A stretch of DNA of 64,000 bases from Cavenderia fasciculata (Eukaryota; Evosea; Eumycetozoa; Acytosteliales; Cavenderiaceae). The notes under the pieces were generated by a model. It was not told where the DNA came from and did no database searches. It saw nothing but the letters and a program-made list of their open reading frames with translations. The first letter of the stretch is position 1. Each line of letters starts with the position of its first letter. Positions 36,009 to 49,000 of this stretch are shown piece after piece. Both the position numbers and the translations under genes were made by a program. Location of the stretch: positions 3,162,674 to 3,226,673 of the forward strand of contig NW_004457729.1 of assembly GCF_000203815.1 (NCBI RefSeq). Reading direction: 5' to 3'.

Positions 36009-38964
36009 TCAACTGGTAGTTTGAACAAGACCTGATGATTGGAATTCTTGGAGTATGATAGCTTGATCCTTTGTTTGTTTGGGGGTTTGAACATTGAGAA
36101 TAGGGTGCATAAAATTAGGGAGGTATTCATAAAGATTGAGTATTATAATATTGTCTTGAGTACGTGATGTTATCATTGCTGGTAAATCAACTCCTCTATT
36201 AGTAACAAATATATATAAATATGGTTTGAGTTGTGCCTCGTCAAGGCTCTTGAGTTCTTTTTCAAACATAGCACCTGTCAAACGAGTTTCACCAATGATG
36301 TGTTTTCCTTGGAACAACAAATAGGTTCCTTTTACAAATTGAAACCAATCAAACAAAGGTGCATTGTCAGCGTTTACCAAAACATTGCCCGAGAGAAAGT
36401 GATTTTGGTCTTCATCAGAGAGTTTGGTCGATAGATAATGGTGTTTTAGTTTTCTGTAAGTGGTAGCTGAAAAGGATGTTGGTTAGATTTACTATAATAC
36501 AATTGAGCATATATATATATACATTACCATTGAGATTTGTAAGGTCTAATATCTGTTCACTTGTAAAATCTGTTGCGATGCCAGGCAAGAAATCGCCAAC
36601 TCTGACGGTTTTGTCTTGAGCAAACATTTGGGTTCTGACATCTTGATGTATGGCACATATAATCTCCCAATCACCAAAATGAATCTTGGAGTGGGAAGAC
36701 TCTAAATAATAGAAGAGTTGTGTCAAAGATGCTGATGATGGACTAGCAACACGTTGTGCGTACATTTTGACAAAGAAATAGGGAATATCTACAACATGGC
36801 GACCTCTAAACTTGACGATTCTGATGCACGAGTCCATTTCAGCTTGTTCAAATGTGGTGTTTGAATCTGGGATTAGGGACGAACTTTCAACCGACTTGCA
36901 TGTAATAGCATAGGAAAGTATGGTTTGGATGAATGGAGGAGGACTTGAAAGACTACGATGATACGATGTTCCAGATAACCGCCCATGAAATTCACTGATA
37001 CCGCTGGAGAATGGAACAACTTTGTTTGCTCTTTGTTGGACGTCCGAAGAAAAATAATCAAACCAAAATATTTCCAGTAATCGTGGCCAGCCACCTAGAG
37101 AGTCACGGACGAGTTCTAAGCCAGAGCAAAGGTCCTTATGTGAATAGAAATTAATATATTCATCTTTGGATAGTGGAGGGAGAGGGATTACAGTTGCCCT
37201 GTAGCTAGAGTTTTGGGTGATAATATCCGAGAGTTGGTATCGAGGTGTGCCAGCAAAAAGTGCGCTGATGAAGATTGGTCCAGACGCCATAAGTTGATTG
37301 CCAACAGCCAGAGCAACTTTCTTTAGAAAGTCGCGATCCCCCTCTATGGTTTCTGCTTTTGTATCGATAAGTTGTTGATATTCATCAATACATATATTCA
37401 TGAATACTTTATCACCATCTTCGATTCTTTTCTGTACAATAAGATGTTGATAAATAGTTGACAAACAAGTTCCCAAACCCAATGGTGATTGGAAACGACT
37501 CTTTATGGCCTGGCAAAAATTGGTAAAACTTGCACCATCCACCTCTTTAATACCATCAAAGAAGTATCGATGGAAAAGACGAAGGGAGAGTGTTTCTTGT
37601 TCATTGAGCTCGGACTTTTCCTGAAAGGATGTTCCGTTGCCATAGGAAACAACCAAATGGAGCATGCATGTTGGGAAATTGGATGGCAATCGTTGTTTTT
37701 CATCGAGTTTATCTTGATATTCTTGTTCGAATACCTTGTGGCACTCATAAAGGTATCTTGTCTTTCCGATCCCTGGTGCACCTGGTACGACCAAAAAGGG
37801 ATGGTCCATCTTGTCATATGAGTCTTGATGCATCATGAATCGTGTGAACACGCTCGAGTAATATTGATCCAGAGACTCAGAACGAGAGAAAAATGGAATG
37901 GAAATTCGTTGGTTACCTAGGAACTTGAAAATACATTTAAATGAGATTTAGTTTTAAATATTTGTCGATTAAATTACTTACTTTGGAAACAGATGGAGAG
38001 AGGCTGAAATTGTGAGTTGGGTCACCTCCAATTTGAGAAATATAATCAAGGATCCATTTTAAAATGTCTTTGAAAGTAAGTTTAAATGTTAGAAAAAAGA
38101 TAATATGAACAGGGGTGATGATAATCTCAGTGATATAAGAGAACAAGCAAACAAAACAAAGTGGAATAGACTGGTCATACAATGAGGAGAGTGGTTAAAA
38201 GGGAAAAGATATGGGGGAGGGGAAATGATAGTTCTGATAGAAAGTTAAATGGTACTTTCTATTGTTTACCGGCAAGATGCTGAATGATGGTAATTGGTTG
38301 ATGCAACAAAATGACGAGATGTTGTGTGATGTAGCAATCAGGAATAGTATGAAATAGACTGGCCATACAATGAGGCAAAAAAAAAAAGCGATAAGTTGAT
38401 TGGATATTAAAACCAAAAAGAAATGGTGCAAAAACAATGAACGGTGATGAAACAAAACGAGATGTTGAGTGATGGTGATACAATAAATAGGAATGGGAGA
38501 CTGGCCAACAATGAGGCAAGGGAAAATGAGATGGGTGAAGGGATGTTTTGATAAAACACACAAAATTACCTTTAGGGGCTGCTAGGATGGGAGTGTCTAA
38601 GATGAATAAAAAAGAAATAAATTAGTTTGATCAGACTCATAAAGGATGAGGGTCAACTTACTTTGCGTAGAATGTTTCGAGAGCAACTTGGAAAATTTCA
38701 AATGGTCGCCAAGTTCCATTCCACTAAATATGGTTTGTTTGTAATCATCATCTTGATATATTTCATAGACCTCTTCCAGAGATGTAATTTTTTTGTCTTT
38801 TAATCTTCCCAAAATATCATTGGCTGTGGAATCACTAACTTGGGATTCAATGAGGATATCTTTTACCTCTGTATAGAATTTATCTGTAAAAAGGAGCAGA
38901 TATTAGATTAAATTTATATGTATGTTGGAAGAAAATGTTGTCAAATAGATCTATTACCTGTCAT
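36009..38964 (-). CDS. SAM-like domain plus P-loop NTPase, Crinkler-like candidate
   Basis: Six exons (38958-38964, 38662-38883, 38570-38596, 37982-38067, 36528-37923, 36009-36466) join in frame to 731 residues. Exon 1 is only seven nt and exon 3 is 27 nt. The N-terminal 75 residues look like a helical SAM-like domain (LKDKKITSLEEVYEIYQDDD). After a linker comes a P-loop NTPase with FLVVPGAPGIGKTRYL (Walker A) and FMNICIDEYQQLI (Walker B), then a long helical region. The C-terminal 150 residues contain RGVDLPAMITSRTQDN and IIILNLYEYLP. The arrangement resembles the AAA/STAND-like NTPase proteins called Crinkler-type in protists. That family call is inference, and a generic STAND NTPase is the alternative. 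Codons and splice sites look intact. Confidence 0.65.
38105..38560. repeat. Imperfect tandem repeats inside an intron of the NTPase gene
   Basis: The third intron (38068-38569, 502 nt) is several times longer than others in the window. GACTGG(C/T)CA followed by ACAATGAGG occurs near 38168, 38357 and 38499. GAGATGTTG(T/A)GTGATG occurs near 38316 and 38458, a spacing of about 142 bp. The units are diverged and interrupted by small insertions. Confidence 0.65.
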
Positions 38965-39253
38965 GATAATTGACAAGATGACTTGATAATAAGAACAAGA
39001 TGATGTTTTTTCTCTCTTTATTGACAACTGGTATATAGTAAATTATATGTGTGAAGAATAAATGAATGACAAAAAAAAAGAATAACTTGATAAAGTGGAA
39101 GAATATGTATCAAAAAAGAAGTGTGATGCTGGTATGCGCTTTTTAACAAACTTAAAATTATTAAACAAAATAATAATAATAATAAAATGTGTTGGTGACG
39201 ACTAAAAGAGAGCATAATGACGGGTGAGAGAATCTGACGAATGACAATGTGAA

Positions 39254-39724
39254 TCAAGCTGAATATGTGTGTGTGTGTGTGTGTGGCAAATATGAAATAG
39301 AAGATAGACTCTTATACATACCATTGCTGCCGTGTTGATGCGACAGCGATTGTTGTTTAAGTTGTTGAGCAGCCAGATAGAGCTTCTTTGCAGGCGCTAT
39401 GACTATGCCACATTTATCGAAATCAGCCTCTGTAAACACTGCTATGCTCTCCATCCACATCATTATTAAGAAGCATCTGGGCATATTCTTCTCTTACTTG
39501 AACTTCTTTTGTCGCCCATTCTTTTACTTGTTCTGATGACCATCGTTTGAAATCACTTTGAAAGGCAATTTCAGATGTTGTAAAAGAATAATAAGAGACA
39601 ATCTCAGCGAAGATGTACTGAGACAATTTTTTTTGAACCAGGCGTTTTTTTTTTCCACCATGCGTTTGCAAGGGGAACCCTCACTCCATATTAAGTCTGA
39701 CCCCCACTCGGACTTTGAAAACAA
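39254..39724 (-). pseudogene. SAM-domain remnant
   Basis: The minus strand carries recognisable SAM-domain pieces: FKRWSSEQVKEWATKE, and further on IAVFTEADFDKCGIVIAP followed by KKLYLAAQQLKQQ. This is the usual order (W-x-x-x-x-V, then Lt-x-x-D-L, then the last helix). It looks broken, with about one break, and has no evident start, so I treat it as a fossil. It lies directly upstream of the SAM/NTPase gene and on the same strand. It may be a lost paralogue or a displaced part of that family. Confidence 0.55.
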
Positions 39725-39737
39725 TTTAAAGTGGGGG
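39701..39737. repeat. Inverted repeat with G/C arms
   Basis: CCCCCACT (39701-39708) pairs with AGTGGGGG (39730-39737) around a 21-nt loop. In this AT-rich context an 8-bp stem of this composition stands out. It sits just upstream of the SAM-domain remnant. Confidence 0.5.
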
Positions 39738-40074
39738 TTTATCTTTCATTCCTCATATACATAAATAAATTGCACAGCAGAATACTAGCAGAGTAGAGAA
39801 AAGAGATAACCACCAATTGTTTAGTTGATTTATATTTATTATCATAATACAGTATCAAGTGATAATCTCAAAGGAGTGAGCTCGTGTTTTTTCACATTTT
39901 TCTTCTTATTTATTAATTTTTTCTTGTGATATAATAATATCAAATCAAGAATAATAATGGTTTAGTTTAAGGATTATCTTTTAAAAAGTAAAAATAAATA
40001 TCAAATCAATAACTGTTATTTAATAAATGTGGCCAGTGTTCTTTGTACAAAAAGTTTATTAAAAAAAATTATTG
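39738..40074. other. Spacer
   Basis: AT-rich sequence between the SAM-domain remnant and the 3' end of the zinc-finger gene. No gene is seen. Confidence 0.4.
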
Positions 40075-42801
40075 TTATTGGTTATATTCATCGATGGGCT
40101 CCATTTCATCCTCGTCGTCGATAGGTTCCATATCATCTTCGTCGTCGTCATCGATGGGCTCCATATCATCGTCCATTTCATCATGATGGTGCTGGTCAAA
40201 CCCATCGATTAGATTCAACATTTCCTCCAAAGATGGATAGTTGGGGGTTGAAGGAACTGCCAAGGCAGAAGTTGCTGGCAAGGTCATTAATGTACATGGT
40301 TGTTGACCTGAATAGCAAGTATGTTCTGCTGGGACAATAGCTGATGGTGTTGATAAATTATTCAAAATTTGATTATGATTATTAATAATAGTATTAATAA
40401 TATTATTATTTACAACTTGATTATTAATATGATTATTATTATTATTTCCATTTGTAATGTTGGTGTTGGTGGTGGTGGTTGGGATACTAATGCTAGCAGT
40501 TGTAGGAGCAGTAGTAGTTGTAGTTGTAGTTGTAGGAGCAGTTGTAGGAGCAGTTGTAGTAGTATTAGATGTAGAAGAATTAGAAGAAGTAGTAGAAGTA
40601 GAAGTATTAGAATTAGCAGTAGTAACAGTAGAAACGGGAAGAGGTGCAGGTAGTGGATTAGTTGCCAAGATATTTGTAACTCTTGTCATGATAGTATCAT
40701 TGAATAATTCAGGGAGGTTGAATTCAGATACTTTGAATAATTCACGAATTTGAAAGGATATTTTAGATCCCTCTGATTCTCTGTATCTACGATCATAGTG
40801 GTACTCTCTGACAGAGAACTTTTCACAACCAGCCAATATATCTCCAAAAGTATCAAATGCCTCTATCTTTTCTCTAGCGATTTTCTGCATTGCTGCACTT
40901 CCCGACTTTTCAGTCAATAAATTATTAATATTTTGTCTCTCTAAAGAAATAGAAAAAGAAAAAGATAGTTAGATGGGCTATTCATAAATAAATAAATAAA
41001 TATTCATAAATTACATACTTTTAGCACCATTTGATGCAAATTTAAATAATGAACCATGTTTTTCAATATAATAACCAATGTGGTGAATAAATACATGGAT
41101 TGGGGTATTTATAACGGAAGTACCGTATAGTGAAATAAGTAGTTTTGCAAAAGTAAAAGTCATGCCTAAAAATTCATCTTGTCCATATCTTCTATCTTGA
41201 TTCATCATTATTGATATTAATGCCCATAATTGTTTCCATAAAATTGGAATCTAAAAAAAAAAGAATAAATAAATAATTGTTGGTATATGTTTTTTTTTTG
41301 TTGTTTTTTACATACAAATTCTTTTAATGGGTGGTGAAGATAATGAGCAATGATTGGAAGAAATTTATCTTGTTTTGTGACGATTGAAATGGCATCTAGA
41401 GGATTAATGATTGAATGATCAAATCTTTCGCGAATTTTGAGGATTTGTTGATAGATTCCACCACGAAACAATGAGACATTGGCATCATTACGTAAAAAGG
41501 CTTCAATCTCGCGGTTGGAATCGTTTGAATCGACCAAAGACTGATCTCGGAGTTGGTATCTAAAGATATTTTTGACAACACCACTAATCAATTCAAGTGG
41601 TTCTGGAACAATGTTGACAAATGGAATACTGGGTACAAGAGGGACACTAACTTGACCCTTGTATCTCTTGGCTATACGTTTTCTTGTTGATGGTGTAAAT
41701 TTACTAAGGTACTTGAAACTCTCTACCATTGCTTCAATATTTCTTAAATGAATATCTGGGTTTTCACTAGTAGAAGCGGTTGTCGATGTAGTTGAGGTTT
41801 GTGGTTCTACTCTAAGGATATCTCTAATTGTATCCATCCTTGTAACCTTGGTCAATGAACCAATGGTTTGTTGAGAAACATCACACCATGCACATTTAAA
41901 GAATGCAATGATTTTAAATATACCATACAATCCAACCAATCCAACTAAACTTGTCATTTCAGTGGTTAAACAAAATGATAAATCAAATACTTTACCATTT
42001 TCATTCATCTAAAATATTTAAAAAAAACAAATATAATAAATAAACATGAAACTAAATATTACTAGTTTTAAAATATTTACCTTTGAATTTGAACTTGCTA
42101 TTCTATTAAGATCTGCATTTAATTGTGATAATTCATTGGCATTGAATAGATGAATTAAATCTTCATTGATTTCACTTGATGAAATGAAAAATTGATGAAC
42201 ATCGTATGGCGATCTAATCTTTTCAATGGTCTTGGAGTCATACAACAATTGTATACATCCAACTTTTTGATACAACATTGTCTTTTTGTTTACATTTACA
42301 TCAAATGTTATTTTAATTAAAATATTCTAAAATAAATATAAAAACAAAAGAAGGTAAGTTTGAATAAAATATAAATAATATGATTGATAGGGGATAATTA
42401 CATCATCTAGAGGTTGTTCAAATTTTATCAACTCGTGTATTAACCCTATAATATCACAATAACATCCAATTAATCTTTTAGGTTCTTTTGATACTTTTGG
42501 AAATACTATAAAGTAGAAATGTTATATAAAGATAGATTGTTAATAACTTATATGATTGAGGTATATATATATATTTTTTATATTTTACATACTATGAAAT
42601 AAATTATTTTCTGTACCACTTTTAAGATCTTCGTAAATATATAAAGAGTATTGTTTGACAACATGAGAGAATAGATTTAAATAATATGTCCAAAGACCAT
42701 CATCTTCAACTCTAATATCATATATTGATTCCATTTCTGCTGGACTTGGTGTAGTAGGTTGATTATTTACATTTGAAGTAGAAGAAGATGAAGATGTATC
42801 T

Positions 42802-42844
<43 letters not shown>

Positions 42845-44603
42845 CTTCACCAATAATATTATTATTATTATTATCCATAAGATCTCCTGAGCCATTGCCA
42901 TTATTATTATTATTATTCAACTGATCATCTAAAAATTGTTGATTTGATTTTAATTTCATCACTTCAATACATCCTTCACAATTGAATTTGTTCAAGTGAA
43001 CAGGTTGATCTCTATTCTTTTTAACTTGTTTTGTAATGACGTGATCTGAGCTATAGTGATGTGGTTTCTTCATATGTCTAGAAAAGTTTGAAACAGTGAT
43101 CATCTTTTCGCATCCAGTGTGTATACATTGTCTCTGTGATTCCTTTAGGACTGGTGGCTCGGTGTTGTTTGCCTTTGCCTCCAACTCTTGACAAACCTTG
43201 CAACTCTCTCTTTTACATGCCGCATGAAGTGTACGTTCATGTCTCAATCTATTTTTGTTTGCTAGGTATGGTGTTCTCTTTTCACATGCTTCATGTTCAC
43301 AAAAGAATGGTCCCATCTTTCTCTTGTTTCCATTTGTCTCGGTTGTAGATGTAGTAGAGGTAGTTGATGTTGTAGATGTTGTCGAAGTAGTAGTAGTAGT
43401 ATCTTTTGTTGCCCTTGTCTTTTTTGCTTTGCCTCCTCCATTTGGTTGAGGTTGTTGTTGTTGTACCAATGTTGGAGTAGATACAGGTGGCGGTAATATA
43501 GGAGGAGTAGGTAATATAGAAGCGGAAGTTGCTTGTTGTAGTTGTAGTTGTGTCACAACCGTTTGAGGGTTGAGTGTAGATGCTGCGGTGGCCACATCAA
43601 GGGTCACTGGAGAGGATGAATTTGCAGCTTGTTGAAGCATTGTACGGATTTGTTGATGTTGAAGTTCAACAACCCCATCAACAACAGTATTGGAACCTGC
43701 TGTTGTTGTTATTGTTGGCAGCGTTGGTTGCTGTGGTATATTAGTAGTTGTAGTTGTTGGTGTAGTTGTAATAGACGGGGATAAAATAGAAGCATACTCA
43801 TTGTTTAAATTATTAATTGAAGGTAAGAAATGAGGTTGACCATGAAGATGGGTATGGTGGTTGTTGACCATTGGTTGTTGACCAATACCATTACCATTAA
43901 TGGTATTTGGCAATAGAGAATGTTGGTTATTATTATTATTATTATTTCCAATTGACATAAATGAAGCCGATGAGTTGTCTGCAGCAGCTGCAGCTGCCGC
44001 AGAAGCAGCAGCATTGACAATACAAAAATTGCCCTCGGATGTGGAAGATGGTACGATGGGAGGAAGCATTAATCCACCTGTTCCTACTCCCATCCCTCCT
44101 CCTCCACCTCCTCCACCACCACCACCACCTCCTCCAACGGCGGCAGCAGCAGCACTGGCACCCAAAACACTTGTATGATTAATGACCTCGGCAATTAAAT
44201 GTTGAAGGGAGTCTAGTAACCCCTCATTATGTGGATTGAATAGACTGTTGCCGCTGGCACCCAATATATTATTTGTAGATGTACTATTTGACAAACTACC
44301 TCCGGTAGCAGTTGCATTGAAAAGTTGAGAAGATATACTATTGTTAAGTGAATGTTGTTGTTGTTGCTGTTGAAAGTTGTTTAACAATGAAGTAATACTA
44401 TCGTTGGCATCACCGCCGCCACCACCACCATGACTCAAATGATGATGAGCAAATTGTAATAGTGTATTGGTAGTATTATTATTATTATTACTATTATTAC
44501 TATTACTATTATTACTGTTATTATTATTGTCTTGTTGATGATGTTGATGTTGGAATGGTAATCCCAAACCCTCTATATTGTTGTTATTGTTGTTATTGCT
44601 CAT
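40075..44603 (-). CDS. Large C2H2-type zinc-finger protein with transposase-like C-terminal part
   Basis: Six exons (42593-44603, 42402-42505, 42081-42326, 41316-42008, 41019-41250, 40075-40940) join in frame to 1,383 residues. The first 450 residues are low-complexity (Asn, Gln, Ser, a 14-Gly run, Ala runs). Two C-x4-C...H-x4-H fingers follow: CEHEACEKRT with RHERTLH, and CIHTGCEKMI with RHMKKPHH, flanked by further Cys pairs (CKVC, CEGC). The remaining 600 residues have ordinary composition. Their last part (TPIHVFIHHIGYYIEKHGS, then LFKFASNGAKKRQNINNLL) resembles the end of uncharacterised DDE/KDZ-like transposase proteins, which read roughly KFSEQGFEKxN. The long intact frame with introns suggests a domesticated host gene. 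A Thr/Asn tract and an Asp/Glu/Pro repeat (EPIDDDDEDDMEPIDDEDE) end the protein. Confidence 0.75.
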
Positions 44604-46003
44604 ACCTACTATCTATCTATCTCTCTCTCTCTCTCTTTGCTCTTCTTAACACATCTCGTCTTACACTAACGAGCAAGGTAGAGTAAGATGAATTAATAAG
44701 AGATAGATTAATTAACTAAAAATGAAGAGATACTTATTCAAACCCTCGTATTACTTCCCTTCCCGCTCATCCTCTTATTTTTTTTTTTATTTTTTATTTT
44801 TTTTCAAAACCTCTCATAATTTTGATAACTATACTTTGAGAGGGCGCGTTCTTATTTCATACTCATCATTGAGTATGATGAACACCCTTCTTTCTCCCAG
44901 AGGACAAGGATCCTATCACAAAGACGAACATTCCTCATTACAATTGAGTTGATCCTATCACTTTGCTCATCAATCAGAGCTACTCGTATCCAAAAAGACG
45001 CGTCTTTTTTTCTGCGGATCAAAGAGAATCGTTCAGTGTCTGTGTAACAGTGCCACAGATTCTTCAAAAGTTGTGTGAAAGTCTGTGCGATGTCATGCTC
45101 ATCGCCAAAAAATCTCAAATCAACCTTTGGTTGGGCAAGATTTAAAGCCGTTGCCCTTTGTTGTAGGTGTTTCGAATCATCACACACAGTCTATCAATAG
45201 GTGTTTGTTGTTGTTAAGATTATCTTCTAATCATCAATTTAATTATTATTTATAGATAAGATAAATCATAATATTCAAGATAGAAATACAAAAGGTAAGG
45301 TTATTATTATTATTATAGTTAGTTTATTCATTATTATTAGTTTGCAGTATAAATATATATAAATCCGAGATCAACTGATCTATAAATAAAATAGAGAACA
45401 AAAAAAAAAAAAGAGAGAGAGAGAAAAAGAAAGATAGAAAGTTAAAAAACGATAGAAAGACGAGAAGATAAAATCAAGATCTTATTATGGTTGATCAATA
45501 GCAACAATCACCACCCTCCTTTTTAGATTCAAATCATTAACATCACAATCAATCAATCAATCAATCGCTCGCTCCTTCACATTACAAATGTGGTAGATAG
45601 TGTAGTGTAGTGTAGTGTAGTGTGTTCGGGTGGGGTTGATGATGATGTTAAAAGGTTGGATTATTTTAAACAACAAGAGAGAAGGGAGGAGTAGGAGTTG
45701 ATCAAGTTCTAGAACACATCATCAACATCAACATCAACATCAACATCATCAACAACAACAAATTAATAATAATAATAAATTGATCAACTAAATAGAAAAG
45801 AGTAAAAGAAGAACAAGTCAAACAATCACAATCGCTTCAAATTCAAAATCGAATCACACAACTTTATTTTTATTTGTTTTTGCAATCTATTTATATCTTT
45901 TTTTTATTTATTTATTTAAATATCCTAGGTCCAAACCACAAGACAAGCAATAAAATCAACAATTGTTTGAACTCTTGGGAGTAGTTAATTAGTTAGTTAC
46001 ACC
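44604..46003. promoter_or_regulatory. Upstream region between the zinc-finger gene and the repeat-protein gene
   Basis: 1.4 kb between divergent starts. It contains a CTCTCTCTCTCT run at 44,620, a GC-richer island at about 44,840-45,190 (see separate entry), purine-rich AGAGAGAGAGAAAAAGAAAG near 45,410, TGTAG repeats near 45,600, and ATCAAC repeats near 45,720-45,750. The last 700 bp read like a long AT-rich leader of the repeat-protein gene. Confidence 0.4.
44852..45187 (-). CDS. Orphan open reading frame of 111 codons
   Basis: A minus-strand ATG-initiated frame of 111 residues lies in a GC-richer island in otherwise AT-rich DNA. It is moderately charged and of normal composition (for example VDLRFFGDEHDIAQTFTQLL, FWIRVALIDEQSDR, NVRLCDRILVLWEKEGC), unlike the repetitive shadow frames nearby. 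I do not recognise it. It could be a small gene, an exon of a longer transcript, or a transcribed non-coding RNA with a chance frame. Confidence 0.35.
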   Translation of the reverse strand: MCDDSKHLQQRATALNLAQPKVDLRFFGDEHDIAQTFTQLLKNLWHCYTDTERFSLIRRKKDASFWIRVALIDEQSDRINSIVMRNVRLCDRILVLWEKEGCSSYSMMSMK

Positions 46004-49000
46004 ATGGTAAGAGTCAATTGTGATTATATTCCTGCGTGGCCAATTGTATACTATGTCAAGAAATCTTATACCATTTTACATTTATTATGGCCTGCTATAA
46101 CATGGTATGTAACCATAAATACATACATACAATATAATTATATCAGATGATTTAGTTAATAATATTTTGTTTTTTTAGGAAAGAATCAAAAAATGGAAAT
46201 AAGGTATTTGCATTCTTTTATATATTTTTTAGATTGGCATGGAACGAGAGTAAAGAGACACAGTTTGTTGATTTCTTTTGGCCAATCATTCATTTAGAGT
46301 ATAGTGGACGTGGATTTCGGTTTGGAATCCGTCCATTGTTTTGGATTATATCGACCGATCGAACGTTTAAACTGACGCTGCTGGGTATATTTACGATAGT
46401 GTCCAAGAATGACGGAGACGATATATGGGTGGTACTATTCCCCTTTATATGGTATAGGTACAAGAATGGAAGGTCGCTGTTTACACTGTTGGGTATCTTT
46501 TGGTTGATTTCCAATACTGTCAGGTTCCGGCTGTTTTTAGTGCCGTTCCTAATGCTAAGCAAGTCACGTAATGGTGAAGGATTCTGGTTTAATCTAGCAC
46601 TACTGCTACATGTCGTGAATAGTGATAAGAGGTTCTATATGCATATACTACCATTCCTATTTATTCATAGAAAGGTTAGTAATGGAACAACACACGTTAA
46701 TATAGCTGGACTGTTCCATGTGATGACAACGGACAGTAAACGGTTCTATATGCACATACTCCCATTCCTATTCATCAACCGAAAGTCTAGTGGCACGTTA
46801 CACGTCAACTTTATGGTTGTTATGCATTACCGTCGTACTAGCAGTGGAACGTTGTTTGTGTTGGCACCATTCCTCTTTGTGTATCATGGTACGTCCAACT
46901 TTTTCCTCTTTATCGTTCCCCTCTTACTTGTTAGCCGGTCGAAATCACGTAATATGTATATTGTCGCGTTTATCTATTACAGAATCGTCAAACTTGTTAA
47001 AGAACGTACATTCACATTGCTATTACCCGTGTTTGTGCATTGGACCAATGGAGACGACTACTTTGTCAACGTGTTGGCCTTGTTTACGCAAAAGTATGAT
47101 GCGGGAGACAGCAACCGCTTCACGCTGCTGTTCCCCTTTTTGTGGATACGTAAACATGAGGGTCACTCATTCATGTTCCATTTGTGGCCGTTGTTTGGGT
47201 ACAAGGTGTCGTACAAGGAGGGTGGTGGCTACAACATCTACATCATGTACCCCGTGTTTATCTACAAACGCAAGCAGAATGGCCAGCTCACTCGCTGCTA
47301 CTGCTTCTATCCACTCGGATACTACTACAACGACCGTGACGACAAAAAGTTCAAAGTACACGCATTCCCATTCTTTTTCTACTCCAATATGCGTGGTATT
47401 ACAAAGGGAGTGGTGTTGCTGTACTTTTGGTACACCGATCCTGGCCGCGCACCAACACGAACTATCGACGAGTCGTCGGGTGATACACAACCCACGTATG
47501 CATCATCACCCGATGAGTTGGCCGTCCGCGCATTCATCCCACTCTTTTTCTTTGTCACCAAGACTGGTGGCAACAAGCTCATCGTCCTCCTCCCACTATT
47601 CATATGTCGCTGGAAATCAGATGTTGTCAACAGTCTCTTCCTCTCGCTCATCTACTACCAACGTCGTCGCGACGAAGAAGTCACCCGTTGGCTATTGCCC
47701 GTGTTTTACCAAAAACATACGTTCCATCGCGACCTTGTCCTCTCGCCGATATACGTGCGCTGGCGCAAGGACGCCAACTCGGTCATGATCGTCGTGCCCG
47801 TCTACATTGACGTTGTCAAGGCCGAGACACACCTGCGTGTCATTACCTTCCCCATCGTCGTCTATTATCGCAAGACTATCTTTAAATTTGTCACCATCTT
47901 CCCCTTCTTTTTCCGAACACAAGATGCATCCAAGAACGAGCTGTTTACCTATATATTCCCCATCTTTGGTCGGTCGACCAGCGGCTCGGCACAGCGCAGC
48001 CACTATGTACTCTTCCCACTCTTTAGATGGCGCGTCGATGAAGAGAAGGAGTCCAAGGCCATCGATATCATCTTCCCTCTCTTCCACTTTGATCGCAGCC
48101 CGCTTGGATACTCGCTGCGTCTACTCCCCTTCTTTTGGAGATCGGTCAGCGAAGAAAATGAGTTTACCCTGGTCATGCCATTCTTTTGGCGCTTTGTCAC
48201 CGACAAGACCACGCGTGCTCAGAGCAACACCCTCTTCTTGCCATTCTACTTTAAACGTGACTCTGCGCAATACGAGTTCACCTTTGCCTCGCCCGCACTC
48301 TTGCCCCCCTACTATGTGCACTACCATCGCGAAGCCAGCCAGGTCGAGCAGACCTATGTCTTCCCATTCTACGCGCACAAGATCAAGGGACTAGACCATC
48401 TGCGTTGGTTCCTACTCGTCCTCTACCGTCACAGCTGGCGCGACTTTTCCGACAACATGTTTATGAACATTCTCCTCTTTTTCAAGTATGTCAAAGATGA
48501 CACGAATATCATGGGTATCATCCCACTATTTATTCGTCGTCGTACAAAGATTACCCAACAAAAGGTTGATGATATGAATGGTGACACACCAAAGATTGAT
48601 GGAGGTGATATTGTTGTTGACAACAACCATCTCTCCAACTATGTTCCAGACACTGCTCTGTATAAATACCAACTACGTATCTTGTTGCTGTTGGCAGTTG
48701 ACAAGACATCTACTAGTCTCAAGAAATACACTCGCGTTGCATTGTTTTGGTTGGTGTCCAACAGAGTATCGTTGTTTACTTGGAGGCATAGTGTCAAGGT
48801 ATGCGACCTCGACGCCGACCTCAAAGTCAAGCGAAATGCCAGCAAGGTCGATTTGTTTGACACGCAACTCCCGTCCAAGGACATGGTCGAGATGGAAGAC
48901 ACGTACAAGGATCTTCCACCCACCAATATCATCAGTTCGACCAAGGTCTACCTCTGGCCACTCTTCCATGCCAAGAACAGAACCGATAACCTCGACAAAC

